A stretch of 61,570 bases of DNA from Pigoraptor chileana (Eukaryota; Opisthokonta; Filasterea). Below are positions 51,579-61,570 of this stretch, piece by piece. The stretch lies in assembly GCA_943704495.1 (NCBI GenBank), contig CALSCR010003176.1, positions 1-61,570 on the forward strand, in the 5' to 3' direction. The notes beneath the pieces were generated by a model. The model was not told the DNA's origin. It was given only the letters and a program-made list of their open reading frames with translations, and made no database searches. The stretch's first letter is position 1, and every line of letters starts with the position of its first letter. A program made the translations under genes and the position numbers.

Positions 51579-54500
51579 GTGGCGACGCTTACCAATATGG
51601 ACTGGTGGTCGCTGAGGACATGCACTGGCTCGTATGCAATGTGCAGCGACTTTGACGTGCCGCTCTCGAGCACAAACGCCGTCTCTTCATCCTCCAAAAA
51701 AAAAGGGCGGGGCACCTGCACCACAATTTCCGCTGCCGCAGTGCCTTTGTTTGCGATGTCGAGCGATTGCGCAACACGCTGCCCAAGCACCGCCCTTCCA
51801 AAGTCCATCGCATCGGGAATGCCTTCGATTTCAACGTATCCCGAGCACGTGCCCCGGACCTGCAGGCACAAGGGCTTGGCGTCCTTGCCCTTACTGGCCG
51901 AGAGCGACGCGTTGCGGAACAACACGTGGGCGACAAACTCACCACCAACATCCGGCTCAAATGCAATGGCGACCTGTGCGGTGCCCATGGGACCGAGGCG
52001 CCCCGATGTCCGTGACACGCGAAACACAAGTGCGGTCGATGGGGAGAGCTCGGCTGTCCAATCAAGCTCGTCTTCTGAATTGTTGCAGAGGAGCACCGTC
52101 TGCTCGTTGCGCTGCGATGTGAGGACAGTGCCGAACTCAAGGGCTTCGTGCGGAAACACTGCGAGCGCCGATCGCTGGCCAACAACCTGCATGGTCGTCA
52201 CATTGCGCCCCGCCTCGCTGAATGCAGCCACGAATCCGTTGCGCTCCCAGAATACAGCGTCCTTTCCCGAAGGAATCAGAAGTCCGCGAGCAGAAGCCCT
52301 GATGCTCACGCGCGCGATGCCACTTGGCGGCACTCGCACAGTCTTGGGCTGCACCTCAAATCCGGGACTGCACACAATGTACGCCTCCGACTCCTCATCG
52401 CCAGTGTTGACAATCTCAACCGTGCGCATTTCGTCATCCTCCGAAGCCGATGGCTCCTCCAGCGTTGGCAGAATCTTCATGCCATCCGCGCCAAGTGTCG
52501 GCGACTGCTCCACAACCGGCGTGAAAAGCTTGCGAGGGAGGACCGACAGTGTCGTGGGCGTAGGATTCACAGCACCCCCCGCATTCGCACGACGCCTCAA
52601 GTCATCCGCAAACTCCAGGCGGAAGCGCTCGTATCGCTCCGGGATCGAGCCTTGTTTCGAGTCTATCCACTCCGAGAGGAACGCAATTCCGCCGTAGCGG
52701 GCGAGTCCCTGGCCGGCCTGGTCTTCGGACGACGCGGGCACACCGGACGGATCGATGCCCAGGCCGACAAGGAAGCAGCGGAGGCCGTCGCCGCGCCCCG
52801 TGTAACGCTGTCGAATGGGGGTAACAAGGTCGATTGTGAGCTCTGCCACGGACGGCCCAACAAACGCGGGGCGGAATTTGAACTCAACGCTCATGAGCGA
52901 ATTGGCGGGAAGGCGCGTCGGATGCGCCGGGTCACGTGACACGGATGTTGTGAACGAGGACACGCCCTCAGCGCCGCCCTCCGCCCCCCGGTCGGCAAAG
53001 GGACTCACAACAAACTGCACCTCATAGTCCGAGTGGTTTGCCAGGACGGCCGTGATGATCGAGTCGCTGCCGGAGCCCACTGCCGCCGGCTGGAAAAACA
53101 CATATTCTTCCAGCGCAAACTGCACGGGCGCGCCGACGTGTGCGCGTGCGAAAATGAGCGAGTTTTGCGTAGTGGAGCGGACTATTTCGAGTTGCTGCAT
53201 GACCTTTCCCGGGGAGCTTTTTGTGGCATCAAAGACAACGTCGATGCGGGTTGTTCCGTTGCGCGGAAGCATCACTGTCTTCGGGAACTCCCAGCCACCA
53301 GACTTGTCGACGGCCATCAGCCCAATCTGCACCGGCCGCTCAGAGCTGTTCGTGAGCACAAAACTGCGCATGCGCCGCTGCTCATTCATGATACCAAAGT
53401 CGAGCATGCACGAGCGGTCGTTGTCATCCGACGCCCCGGCATACAGCTCGTCGTAGTCGAGCATTTCGTCCAGTATGTTCGATCCCTCACCCAATGCGCC
53501 GAGTGCCGACGGCGCCGCTGTCGTGGAGCTCTCGCCCTCAGTGGATATCTGAGCGAGCGAGCGTCGCTTTCTGCTCTTGCGCGGCCCGCCCACGCTTCCG
53601 CCGCCGGCGACCTCAACGTGCAGCTCCTGCCCGGCAACACCGATCACCAGGACCTCCGCTTCCTCAAAGGACGGCCCGCGGATCACGAGCTTTGTGTCGT
53701 GTCTGTTTTCAAATTGGGGCAAGGCCGCGATATGCATCAAGGACGTGTAGTGTGTGGTAGAGAGCGCATGAGCTATTCGTTCACTGTGGCGCAATCACTA
53801 AGGAGACTGTGACATTGAATGGGCAGAACAGCAATATATGTCAACGCAGAACGTGCCTGTCTGCGAAGGATGTAGTAACAGTCATGGTACAGAGCATACT
53901 AACCCATTCCCTCGCATATGCATGCATACACAGACACACACATCGTCTGTCGCACGTAGGAAAATTTTACACAAGGCGGGATCACTGACCTTCCGTCCAC
54001 AGTCGGTTCGAAACTAACGTGAAATGTTCCTGTCGAGTTGGGTTGCAGCGTAATCTCTTTTGTGATGATCCTGAATGGCGTGTCCGGCACCGATAGCGGC
54101 GCACCTCCGTCAGCAAAATACGCCGGGGCTGACGCCGGGGCCATCTGGGCTCCACTTCTGTTCTCCACAGCAGTGCCAAAGGAGATTGACGCCCTGTATG
54201 CTTCCGTCGAGATGTTGGCGACTGGAATGTATATTTTGCGTTGGTTTCCCGGGGCAACCCAGCCGGCGTCAATGCGCTTGGCAGGAACTTTCATCACGGG
54301 CATCCGCTGCGCTTCGAGCGTGCACATTGACAGGCGCGATCCGGTCTCGTCAAGCAATTCGACGCGCCCCTGGAATGTCTGCAGCGGAAGCCGCGCCTGC
54401 CGCGGGTGAAACTCGACGGCCACAGTCCGCTGCCCCGTGCCCTTCAGCTCCACCTCAAACTCAAACAGGTGGAATATTTCCGGGGGATACGCGGTAAGAA

Positions 54501-57500
54501 AGCACTTTTTCGGGGACGGCTCCTTTGTCGCTGCGCAGGCAGAGTGGTCAGTGGACTTTGCCTCGTGCACAATCACCAGCTGCGCCGACGACGTCTCGAA
54601 CGTGCTCTTAAACGCGACCTTCTGTGACTCAAACTGAACGGAATACTTGAAACCGTCGGCATCAGAGCGCGTCTGCACGGCAGTGTACTCATCAAACACA
54701 AACTCGTCCATCCCAAAATCCTCCGACTGGTCCATGGTTGCGCGTCGCCACACACCCGCGGGCAGTCCCGCGTTCTCGTCGTCTTCCTCGTCGTACACAA
54801 CCTGCATTGCGCCCGCCGTCGAGTACTTGCGACCAATTTTGATTGCGTGGAACGGGTTCTTCCAGTCTTCCTCCGACGAGATGGGCGGCGTCTCTCCCTT
54901 GCCGCTCTTCCCCACGCGGCGCAGCGGCACCTTGGGTATAACCGCATTCGACCCGTCCGCATTCAACAGGCCGGTCACGTGGCTCGGGTCGTTCTCGATG
55001 AGCTTCTCGATGATCACGTCGCCAACGCTTGTTCGCCCGCCATGAAACATGCTGGGACGCCGACTGCGCGAAGGCACGGGGAGGTCCTCGCCGTCGACCT
55101 GCTGCCCGTCGACGCCGTCCTTCTCGTCACCCTCTACTATCGACTGTGCCAGGCTGCGGCGCTGATGCGTACTCGGCCCGCCAACCACGCGCGCGCCTTG
55201 CGTTACCACCACTGGCAACCCACCCGGCGATTTCTTCTTCGACATGATGTTGCGTCTCTCGGCATCCTGCAGCACAAGAACTGGGTCCTCCTCACCTTGG
55301 AGAGGAACCAGCCGATCGAGATCAAGGCGGGTATTCTGTATGACGAACCGCCTCAGCTTTGCAAACGTGAAGAACGGAATTCCCTGGGGAGTGTATCCGC
55401 AGGGTGAGCACGTGAGGCAGTGGGGCATCAGGAAGAATGGCTCGCCGTCGTTTGTATATCCAGCTGGCGAGCGCTGGTCGACGCTCGTCAGGGAATAGAA
55501 TGGCTCTGCCTCGACTGTGAACCCCGCGGGCTTTGTCTTCAGCGCCGACGGCCGGCAGTAGTAGGGAGTGCCGTCGTCCGTGTATCCGTCGGGGATGGGC
55601 GGGATGTTTACCATCGGCGCAAAGAATGGCGTCCCATCCGCCGAATAGCCGACAGCAACGACCGACGTCAGTTCCTCGGGACTCGCAGTGTTCTCATCCG
55701 TTGCCGACGCCGTCGCCTGCAGCATGACACCGTTTGGCGGATTCGCGCCCTTTCGCTGACGCTCGCCACGTGACTCGTCCTCAATCGACTCGACAAGCAA
55801 GTTGACGGCCTTCCACTCGAGCTCCGATTTGCCACCCACGCGCCGACGTATCTTGAGAGAGATCGTGCAGCCGACAGTGAGGGAGCGCGACTGACCATCC
55901 TGGTCAAGGTTCAATGCCGCAAGATGCTTGTCCGGATGCACCACCTTGGTGTATATGCGGCGCAGCTTACCCGGCGTGTAGATCTCGATCAGCACGGGCG
56001 CACTCGCAGGAAAGTCAGTTTTGTGAGTGGACTCCTTAAGCGCCTCCGTGCCCTCGGGAAAGACGACGGGATGGGGCACCACCGTGCATCCCTCCGGGGC
56101 TTTTCGCGCGTGCAGGCGGCTGTGTGCGGTGGCACCGAGGGGAATCGGCTTGGTCACCAGGATGGCCTCATTGCGGCCATAGTAATTTGGAAAGGCAGGC
56201 GAGCATCCAGGGGGCACGAGTGCGCTGGTTGACGTCGATGGCAGGTAGCGGTTGGCCTTTGCGGCGGCAAGTGTCGTTCCCTCTGGAATCGCATCCGGGC
56301 GCCGACCCTTTGCGGGATTCAACGTGAAACCGCGCCCCAGCGGGAGTCCCGTGCACTGATACTCGACGGCCTCCAGCGGATCCTTGCCAAAGCCCTGCAA
56401 TGCGCCACACAATGCCATTAATCCATGCAATCGCGCACATCATTGAGCCTTGCAAAAAATAGAATGAGTGTGCGTTGATTTGCGGGTCAGACTGGAATCT
56501 AACAGCATGGCGACCGACCCCAGTCCTGCATGCCGACACTGCGCATGAAGCCAAAGCAGCGAAAGAACATGAGAGTGCCCACCGGCGGTAAGGCGGGCTC
56601 GTCCACTTCCTCCGACTCGGACTGCCCGGGCTCCCTTAGTACGGGCGGAATGGTGGTCGCATCGAGGGGCACGCCAGGGATCTGCGGGATCAGCCGCGTA
56701 AGCGTCACTTTTGCATCATGTCGCACGTCAGGAAGCTCCGCTACAATTTCCGCAGTGTGCGGCATGCGAATGGTAGCCCCTGCAAAGTACCCCTGGTCCT
56801 GTCTGTTGCCCTTGAGGCGGGCCACCGTCCCGGGGATCTCCAGCAGGCGGCACATCCAGTTGAGCCGCACCTGATTCAGACGCTCTTCCACGCGTTGCCG
56901 CTTTTGCAGCCGCTTGCACTCAGTGTCGTAGCCGATCCACACGGGCGCGTTGGGCGGGAGAAGGGCGCGCCACTGCCGAAATCCGCTGTAAAACACCTCC
57001 GAGAGCCCGCCAGGGCCGAGCTCTGGACCCATTCCCTCGAGTGCATTTCGGTGGTCCCACATGATATTGAACCGCACAGCCTCCGACCGCAGTGGCATGT
57101 ATGCGTTTGTTTTGAGGGGCCGCACACGCTCGCCAAACATGGACGGCACGAGCGATTTGTTGCGGCGGTCCTTGGTGATGCGCTCATTCAGCACTTTGAG
57201 TATCGCATAAAGCACAAACGGACTGCGCGCGCCATGATCTATCTCCTCGATACAGAAGTAGAACGTCAGCGACTGGCGCTCTGCAAGCCCCTGCGCTTCG
57301 TGCTCGACATACTCTCCCAAGGCACAGAAGAGATGCGCCTTCTCCTCCTCATCCACAAAGTCCGAATACGATCGCGCACATCGCTGAAAGTTTAGCACAA
57401 GCGCAACACGCTCCGTGATGGCGCGGTACGCCATCCGCCGCAGCCTAGCATCGGCCAATTGCTTGCTCAGTTTCCCAAGAAGATAGAGTGCCGTGAGACG

Positions 57501-57722
57501 GTTCTCTCTGCGCTCGTCGCCCACAATAATGTCGAGGACGCGTCGCAGCAATGCAGTGCGCACATTCACATTTACAAACGATACAGTGAGACGATTGGAC
57601 AGCGATGCTACCAGGCGCCGCAGCGCAAATAGTCGCTCTAGCGGCTCCTCATCCAGCAGGCCCCCGAGGATTTCGTTCACTCCGGCGCCTGCGGTGAGGC
57701 CGAGAAAGTTGTCCGTCTCCAT
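42940..57722 (-). CDS. Giant ASH-domain axonemal protein (HYDIN/CFAP47/CFAP65-like)
   Basis: Twelve exons join in phase: 57722-56538, 56394-53990, 53702-51593, 51331-48449, 48228-47023, 46630-45404, 45242-44757, 44603-44526, 44364-43756, 43601-43458, 43243-43142 and 42981-42940, about 4,158 residues. From about residue 1000 onward the protein is a long series of ASH/MSP-type immunoglobulin-like repeats with signatures such as MDFGVIRLAKSATLNIEIRN, IDYGVVGIGTEKSRTITLAN and LDFGEFVIGVSHKRTFTLRN. Such proteins are structural parts of the ciliary central apparatus. The first about 395 residues are helix-rich and may be armadillo-like. Residues about 644-745 hold a 21-residue repeat, described separately. 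Near the C-terminus is an acidic/Ser-rich stretch followed by RRKSIKKPPPPQVPS. Length and domain type fit the HYDIN/CFAP47/CFAP65 group; I cannot fix the orthologue. Exon 1's donor (56537) is the least certain boundary. Confidence 0.85.
46633..46860. repeat. Long (GTATGT)n / (GT)n microsatellite in an intron
   Basis: Over 220 bases of GTATGTGT-type units with GTGC variants lie in the intron between exons 5 and 6 of the ASH-domain gene (46631-47022). On the transcribed strand this is a CACATAC tract running directly into the acceptor at 46631-46632, in place of an ordinary pyrimidine tract. The tract is open in all frames of both strands, which creates spurious ORFs. Confidence 0.93.
51332..51592 (-). 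other. In-frame, stop-free intron with (CA)n tract
   Basis: This 261-base intron of the ASH-domain gene is a multiple of three and open in frame. It is called an intron because the sense strand has a good donor (GTAAGC) just after SDHQSIL and an acceptor (GCGCAG) before FLINNDVQ, and because its content is a CA microsatellite followed by non-ASH sequence. Confidence 0.8.
55336..55650 (-). repeat. Five 21-residue GY(T/S)xDGxPFF repeats in the ASH-domain giant
   Basis: Five consecutive copies start GYSADGTPFF, GYTDDGTPYY, GFTVEAEPFY, GYTNDGEPFF and GYTPQGIPFF at exact 21-residue spacing. Only the aromatic-Gly-Pro skeleton is conserved; intervening residues differ, so this is an old protein repeat and not a recent DNA duplication. 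I do not recognise a named domain for it. Confidence 0.9.
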
Positions 57723-58160
57723 AGTACCCGATGGCAGCAGATTGCTGTCACTCAACCACTACACCGCCATCCATGCGCTCAGGTTCAATTCAAACCTACA
57801 TATACACAGCATAAACGCAGTACATATATCGCGTTTCGTGCTTTTGTCCATCTTTTTGGGGCAATCTGCCTCGTTAGTTGACTTGATGCAATAGTGTTCT
57901 CACGCGTCTGTGGAATTCGTGAGCGGTGGGCGCCATATATTACCATAAAAGGAGTCTTAAGGTGGCTACTCTCCATGGATACAGAAAATCAGCTACCATA
58001 TATGAATACTCATAGTGGACGATTCCCCAAAAGGGCAGACCGATTACGTATCACGTGATCGCACTTTACTGATTTTTTGTACTGACAATTTGATACTGGC
58101 TTCGGCGCCCCGTCCCGCAGAGCGACGCACTTGTTGGTCCCATTGGGGCACCCCGTCCGT
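57723..58160. promoter_or_regulatory. Intergenic region upstream of the ASH-domain gene
   Basis: About 440 bases between the ASH-domain gene start and the RPC2 stop, both minus. It should contain the ASH-gene promoter. A TCACGTGA palindrome lies at about 58051-58058. No gene was recognised. Confidence 0.5.
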
Positions 58161-61100
58161 TCAGTAGTTTTCAAGGGAGAGGCGCGGTACGACGTTCATC
58201 GACTGAAGTTCCTGGAACAGCAGCTTGCACGCATATGGGATGCGCAGCTGGCTAATTCCCGCCGACGAGCGACAGTAGTGGCACCAGCCAGAGTACCCGA
58301 GGAGGCCGCACTGCCGACACACGTGCACCTCAAACTGGTCGCTTGAAATCATCAGTCGCTCGAGGAGAAGCATGCTTGCGCCGTAGCCAATGAGACAGTC
58401 GCGCTCCATCTCGCCCAGGCGCAGACCACCGTCGCGCGAGCGTCCCTGCATTCCGTCGCCGTTAGTGACAATAATAAAGTTCAAGGGCGAAGACCCACAA
58501 AACGCAGCGTAGACTGTCTATTTTTCTAACAAGAGTACTACATACCTCTGTCGGTTGTCGCGTTAGAACCGCTCGCGGTCCGCGAGCGCGTGCATGCATC
58601 TTATCCATCACCATGTGCTTCAGCTTCTGATAGTACACGGGGCCAAAGAAAATGTACGTCTGCAGTGGCTCGCCGGTAATGCCACTGGTGACATAATCCT
58701 TGCCGCCGTAGCTGAAGCCTGTACAGTTGCAGTGACAGTCGCAGTCCGATTGGATGAATAGCGTGGGATTGTCAGTTCATCCCAGAAAAACTGTGCAAAA
58801 TGGATTACGTGCACGTGCACACGCACACACACGCCGAACGACGCAGTGTCAACATGCTGGCACACTCACCAGCGCCGATGAGGACCTTGCATAGATCCTC
58901 GACCTTGTCACCGCTGAACGCCGTGCCATAGTGCTGCCTGCCCTCAATCGCACCAGCCTTGCCTGCGAGAAGCTCGATCATCTTTCCGACGGTCATTCGA
59001 GACGGGAATCCTACAAAGGCACAAGCAAGGCTGATAGTGAGTACATTCATCGGGACAAAAGTAAAAAGTGTGCAAAGTGCATGTGTTTGTGTGTGTGCGT
59101 GCATTCTTCAGCCGGTTGGAAGACCATACACTCACCGTGAGGGTTCATGACAATATCCGGGCAAATTCCGAGGTCGGTAAAAGGCATGTCCTCTTGGTTT
59201 GCTATGAGCCCGCACACGCCCTTTTGTCCGTGTCGCGAGCTGAATTTGTCACCTACCTCAGGTCGGCGAGTGCTGCGCACCAGCACTTTAATGAGGAAGT
59301 GTTCCTCAGAGTTACTCGTAATCAGAACCTTGTCGACGTACGCGCTCGCCGGGCCTTTGTACACCATCGGCGAGGGCTTGAAGCCGACCTTTGCGGCGGA
59401 TGCGTCCGCGCTCGTCACGGGATTCTGCGTGTTCGTCGGGCTTTCCTTGTTGATGAAAACATCTCCGGGCGATATCCTCTCGCCGACGCCGCAGATGCCA
59501 TCGGCGTCGAGAATGGCGTGCTTTGCAATGGGACGTCCGTGCTCGTCGACCATGGGACCCATGATGCGGTCGTAAGACTGGTTTTGGTACTTGCGAATGG
59601 TTGTTGCGTACTTGCGGAGCACCTGGCAGCGCCCAAAGCCGCGGTCCAACGACGCCTTGTTGAGCACAAGCGCGTCCTCAATGTCGTAGCCGGAGTAGCT
59701 CATCACGGCGACCGTGGCGTTCTGTCCGGCGGGGAGGTTGTCAAACTCAATAATGTCAATCGTGCGTGTCTTGCACAGGGGGCGCTGCGGGTACACCATC
59801 AGATAGAGAAGTGTGTCGAAGCGGTTGAGCTGGTTGTAGCCGATAGTCCCAATCGCCTGCTTGCCCATCGCACACTGGTATGTATTGCGGGGAGACTGGT
59901 TGTGGTGCGGGTACGGAATGAGCCCGGCACACACGCCGAGTATCGTGAAGGGCTCGATTTCGAGGTGCGTTGTTTCCGCACAAATGTCGGCCTCATAAAG
60001 CGCAATGTCGCACCCGTTCTCCTCGTTTACGTCAAGGTACTCAACGAGACCCTCACGCAAAAAATCATCAAAGCTGCGGAATCCACGCGTAAGCTGCTCA
60101 ATGTGTACTGTCGTCAGCATCGGGCGCCGACGCTCAACGACAATGTAGGGGCGACACACGCGGCCGCCGTCCGATGCAATGTAGACGCAGCGCTGCCGGT
60201 CGTTTGGGCAAATCGACACAAAGGCGCTGATGCGGCCAGCACGTCGCATACGTCGAAAAGCGCGAACGAGCGCGGTGGGGTTGCGGGCGACGCCCAGTAG
60301 GTTGCCGTTGAGAAACACAAGATACGTGCCGGCGTCGTTCAGCTCGTCGCCGCTGAGAAGCATGATGTCCTCCACGCCGAGATTGACCGCCAGCCGCATG
60401 ATGGGGCCCTCCTCATCGTCCGTCGTAATATGCGTCATAAGCGCAAGGTTCTTGACAAGGCCGCACGCCTCTCCCTCCGGGGTGTCAGAGGGACACAGCA
60501 TTCCCCACTGCGAGGGCTGCAGGGAGCGCGGGCCGCTCACTTTGCGCGTCTTTTCAAACTGCGACGAAATGCGCGTCATCATTCCCAGAGCGCTGATGTA
60601 CGACAGCCGACTGAGCACCTGCGTCACGCCCGCGCGGTCCATCTTGAAGCGTTTTACCGACCAGTTTCCAGTCGAAATTGCGTGGACGAGCCCGTTGGTG
60701 ATGTCGTCCCTGTGGATAGTGTGATAATGAGAGCAAGCGCATCGTGTAAGTGGAGACTAACAAAAAGGATAGTGCCTGCGTATTCCAATTGACTGTCGCA
60801 CACGAGCGTGGACGCATAGTCCCACCTCTGCATCTGCTTCACAACGTCAAATTGCGCCGCACGCAGCTTGGGTATGGTGGTATCGGCAACGCGCTTGATT
60901 TCCGCGTTGAACTTCTTGAAAAGATCCTCAAAAAGGAGGGCGAGCAGCTGTCCGGCGAGTTCGAGACGCTTGTTGCCGTAGTAGTCCTTGTCGTCGATTG
61001 CAATTGTATCGTGCATTGCGTGGATGACACGGCGCACCATGAGGGCGGTATACACGCACTTTGCGCGGAAGTTGAAATCGCGCACCGGCACGTGAGCAAG

Positions 61101-61434
61101 AATGACGGACGCGAGGAGCTCACGTGCTTCCTCCGACTTGCTCTTGCGCACGCCCCACATGCGGCGCGACATCCGGATGCGATTGCCAATGTAATCGAGC
61201 GCCTGTGCCTGCGTGAAGATGCCGAGGGAGGCGCATTCCTGCAGTGACGGCGCAAATACATCACTGTACGATGGGTCGCTGCCCACCATCTGCACCATCT
61301 CCTGGTCACTCTCAACGCCCATGGCCTTCATAATGATCACAATAGGGACGTCTTCAGAGAGAGTGTTGTGCTTCAGGTAGAACTTGCTCTGCTTGGACAC
61401 CAGATTGGTGCGGCTCTTGCGCTCGTGCGTCGAG
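58161..61434 (-). CDS. POLR3B: RNA polymerase III subunit RPC2 (POLR3B), 5' part outside window
   Basis: Second-largest subunit of RNA polymerase III, which forms half of the catalytic cleft and makes tRNA, 5S rRNA and other small RNAs. Exons in the window are 61434-60826, 60709-59136, 59010-58870, 58718-58546 and 58445-58161, about 927 C-terminal residues. The N-terminal exons lie beyond 61570. Pol III identity rests on family-specific segments such as [30 protein letters not shown] and [14 protein letters not shown]-type sequence, the catalytic [15 protein letters not shown], and the C-terminal end [10 protein letters not shown] and [15 protein letters not shown]. The C-terminal zinc site is intact: CRQC and CHYC flanking GLLGYSGW. 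All phases agree. The stop is TGA at 58161-58163. Confidence 0.96.
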
Positions 61435-61570
61435 CTGTGCACATTTGGGGGGCAGGGAAAGGAACCGAAATCGCTGACATCAGGAAAAACCCTTTCCCCA
61501 AACCCGATCCTCAAAAAGTATATCACAGCTGCACAAGCTACAATGCATGCGTAAAAGCAGAAGGGGAGGG
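61435..61570 (-). other. Intron of the RPC2 gene at the window edge
   Basis: On the minus strand this is pyrimidine-rich and ends in the acceptor GTGCACAG at 61437-61435, leading into the conserved [10 protein letters not shown] exon in phase 2. It stays open in frame to about 61526, but the family sequence does not continue into it. Confidence 0.75.

Noticed and set aside
58161-61434. Pol II subunit RPB2 instead of RPC2
   Set aside because: The segments [13 protein letters not shown] and [10 protein letters not shown] and the exact C-terminal ending match the Pol III subunit and not RPB2.

Overview
The window is nuclear DNA of a spliceosomal, flagellum-bearing eukaryote, most likely a free-living unicellular one. 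Every gene is broken by short GT-AG introns (one is GC-AG), the standard genetic code is used, base composition is moderately GC-rich, and intergenic gaps are only 0.4-0.8 kb. A very large ASH-domain axonemal protein implies motile cilia. The gene set (SRPK kinase, Crooked-neck, Pol I/III and Pol III subunits, HPS5, a class I phosphodiesterase) is broadly eukaryotic, so I do not assign a lineage. (CA)n/(GT)n microsatellites are abundant and lie mostly in introns.

Layout: SRPK-family kinase (+, 5' end cut by the window, 112-2920); Crooked-neck/CLF1 splicing factor (-, 3464-7660); Pol I/III subunit AC19/RPAC2 (+, 8264-9123); HPS5-like BLOC-2 subunit with a huge Ala/Pro/Thr/Val repeat insert (+, 9917-16908); receptor-like protein with a six-bladed kelch propeller, filamin-type repeats, one membrane segment and a cyclic-nucleotide phosphodiesterase (-, 17403-23181); hybrid polyketide synthase / non-ribosomal peptide synthetase of about 5,414 residues (-, 23994-42228); ASH-repeat axonemal giant of about 4,158 residues (-, 42940-57722); Pol III second-largest subunit RPC2 (-, 58161-61434, 5' end outside the window).

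The most interesting locus is the megasynthase. Fourteen exons join in phase into one uninterrupted reading frame with the domain order AL-ACP-KS-AT-DH-KR-ACP-KS-AT(dead)-ACP-Cy-A-PCP-C. It reads as a lipo-thiazoline assembly line: an acyl-AMP ligase loads a carboxylic acid, module 1 extends and reduces/dehydrates it, module 2 extends without a working acyltransferase, a cysteine-type A domain with a heterocyclization domain adds Cys, and a terminal condensation domain replaces a thioesterase. I see no tailoring, transport or regulatory genes beside it; its neighbours are housekeeping or ciliary genes. The second unusual gene is the receptor-type phosphodiesterase.

Exon boundaries were set by hand from splice signals, phase continuity and family conservation. 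For six of the eight genes the whole chain of phases closes; HPS5 closes only with an inferred 29-base exon, and SRPK and RPC2 are partial. No tRNA, rRNA, CRISPR array or intact transposon was recognised.
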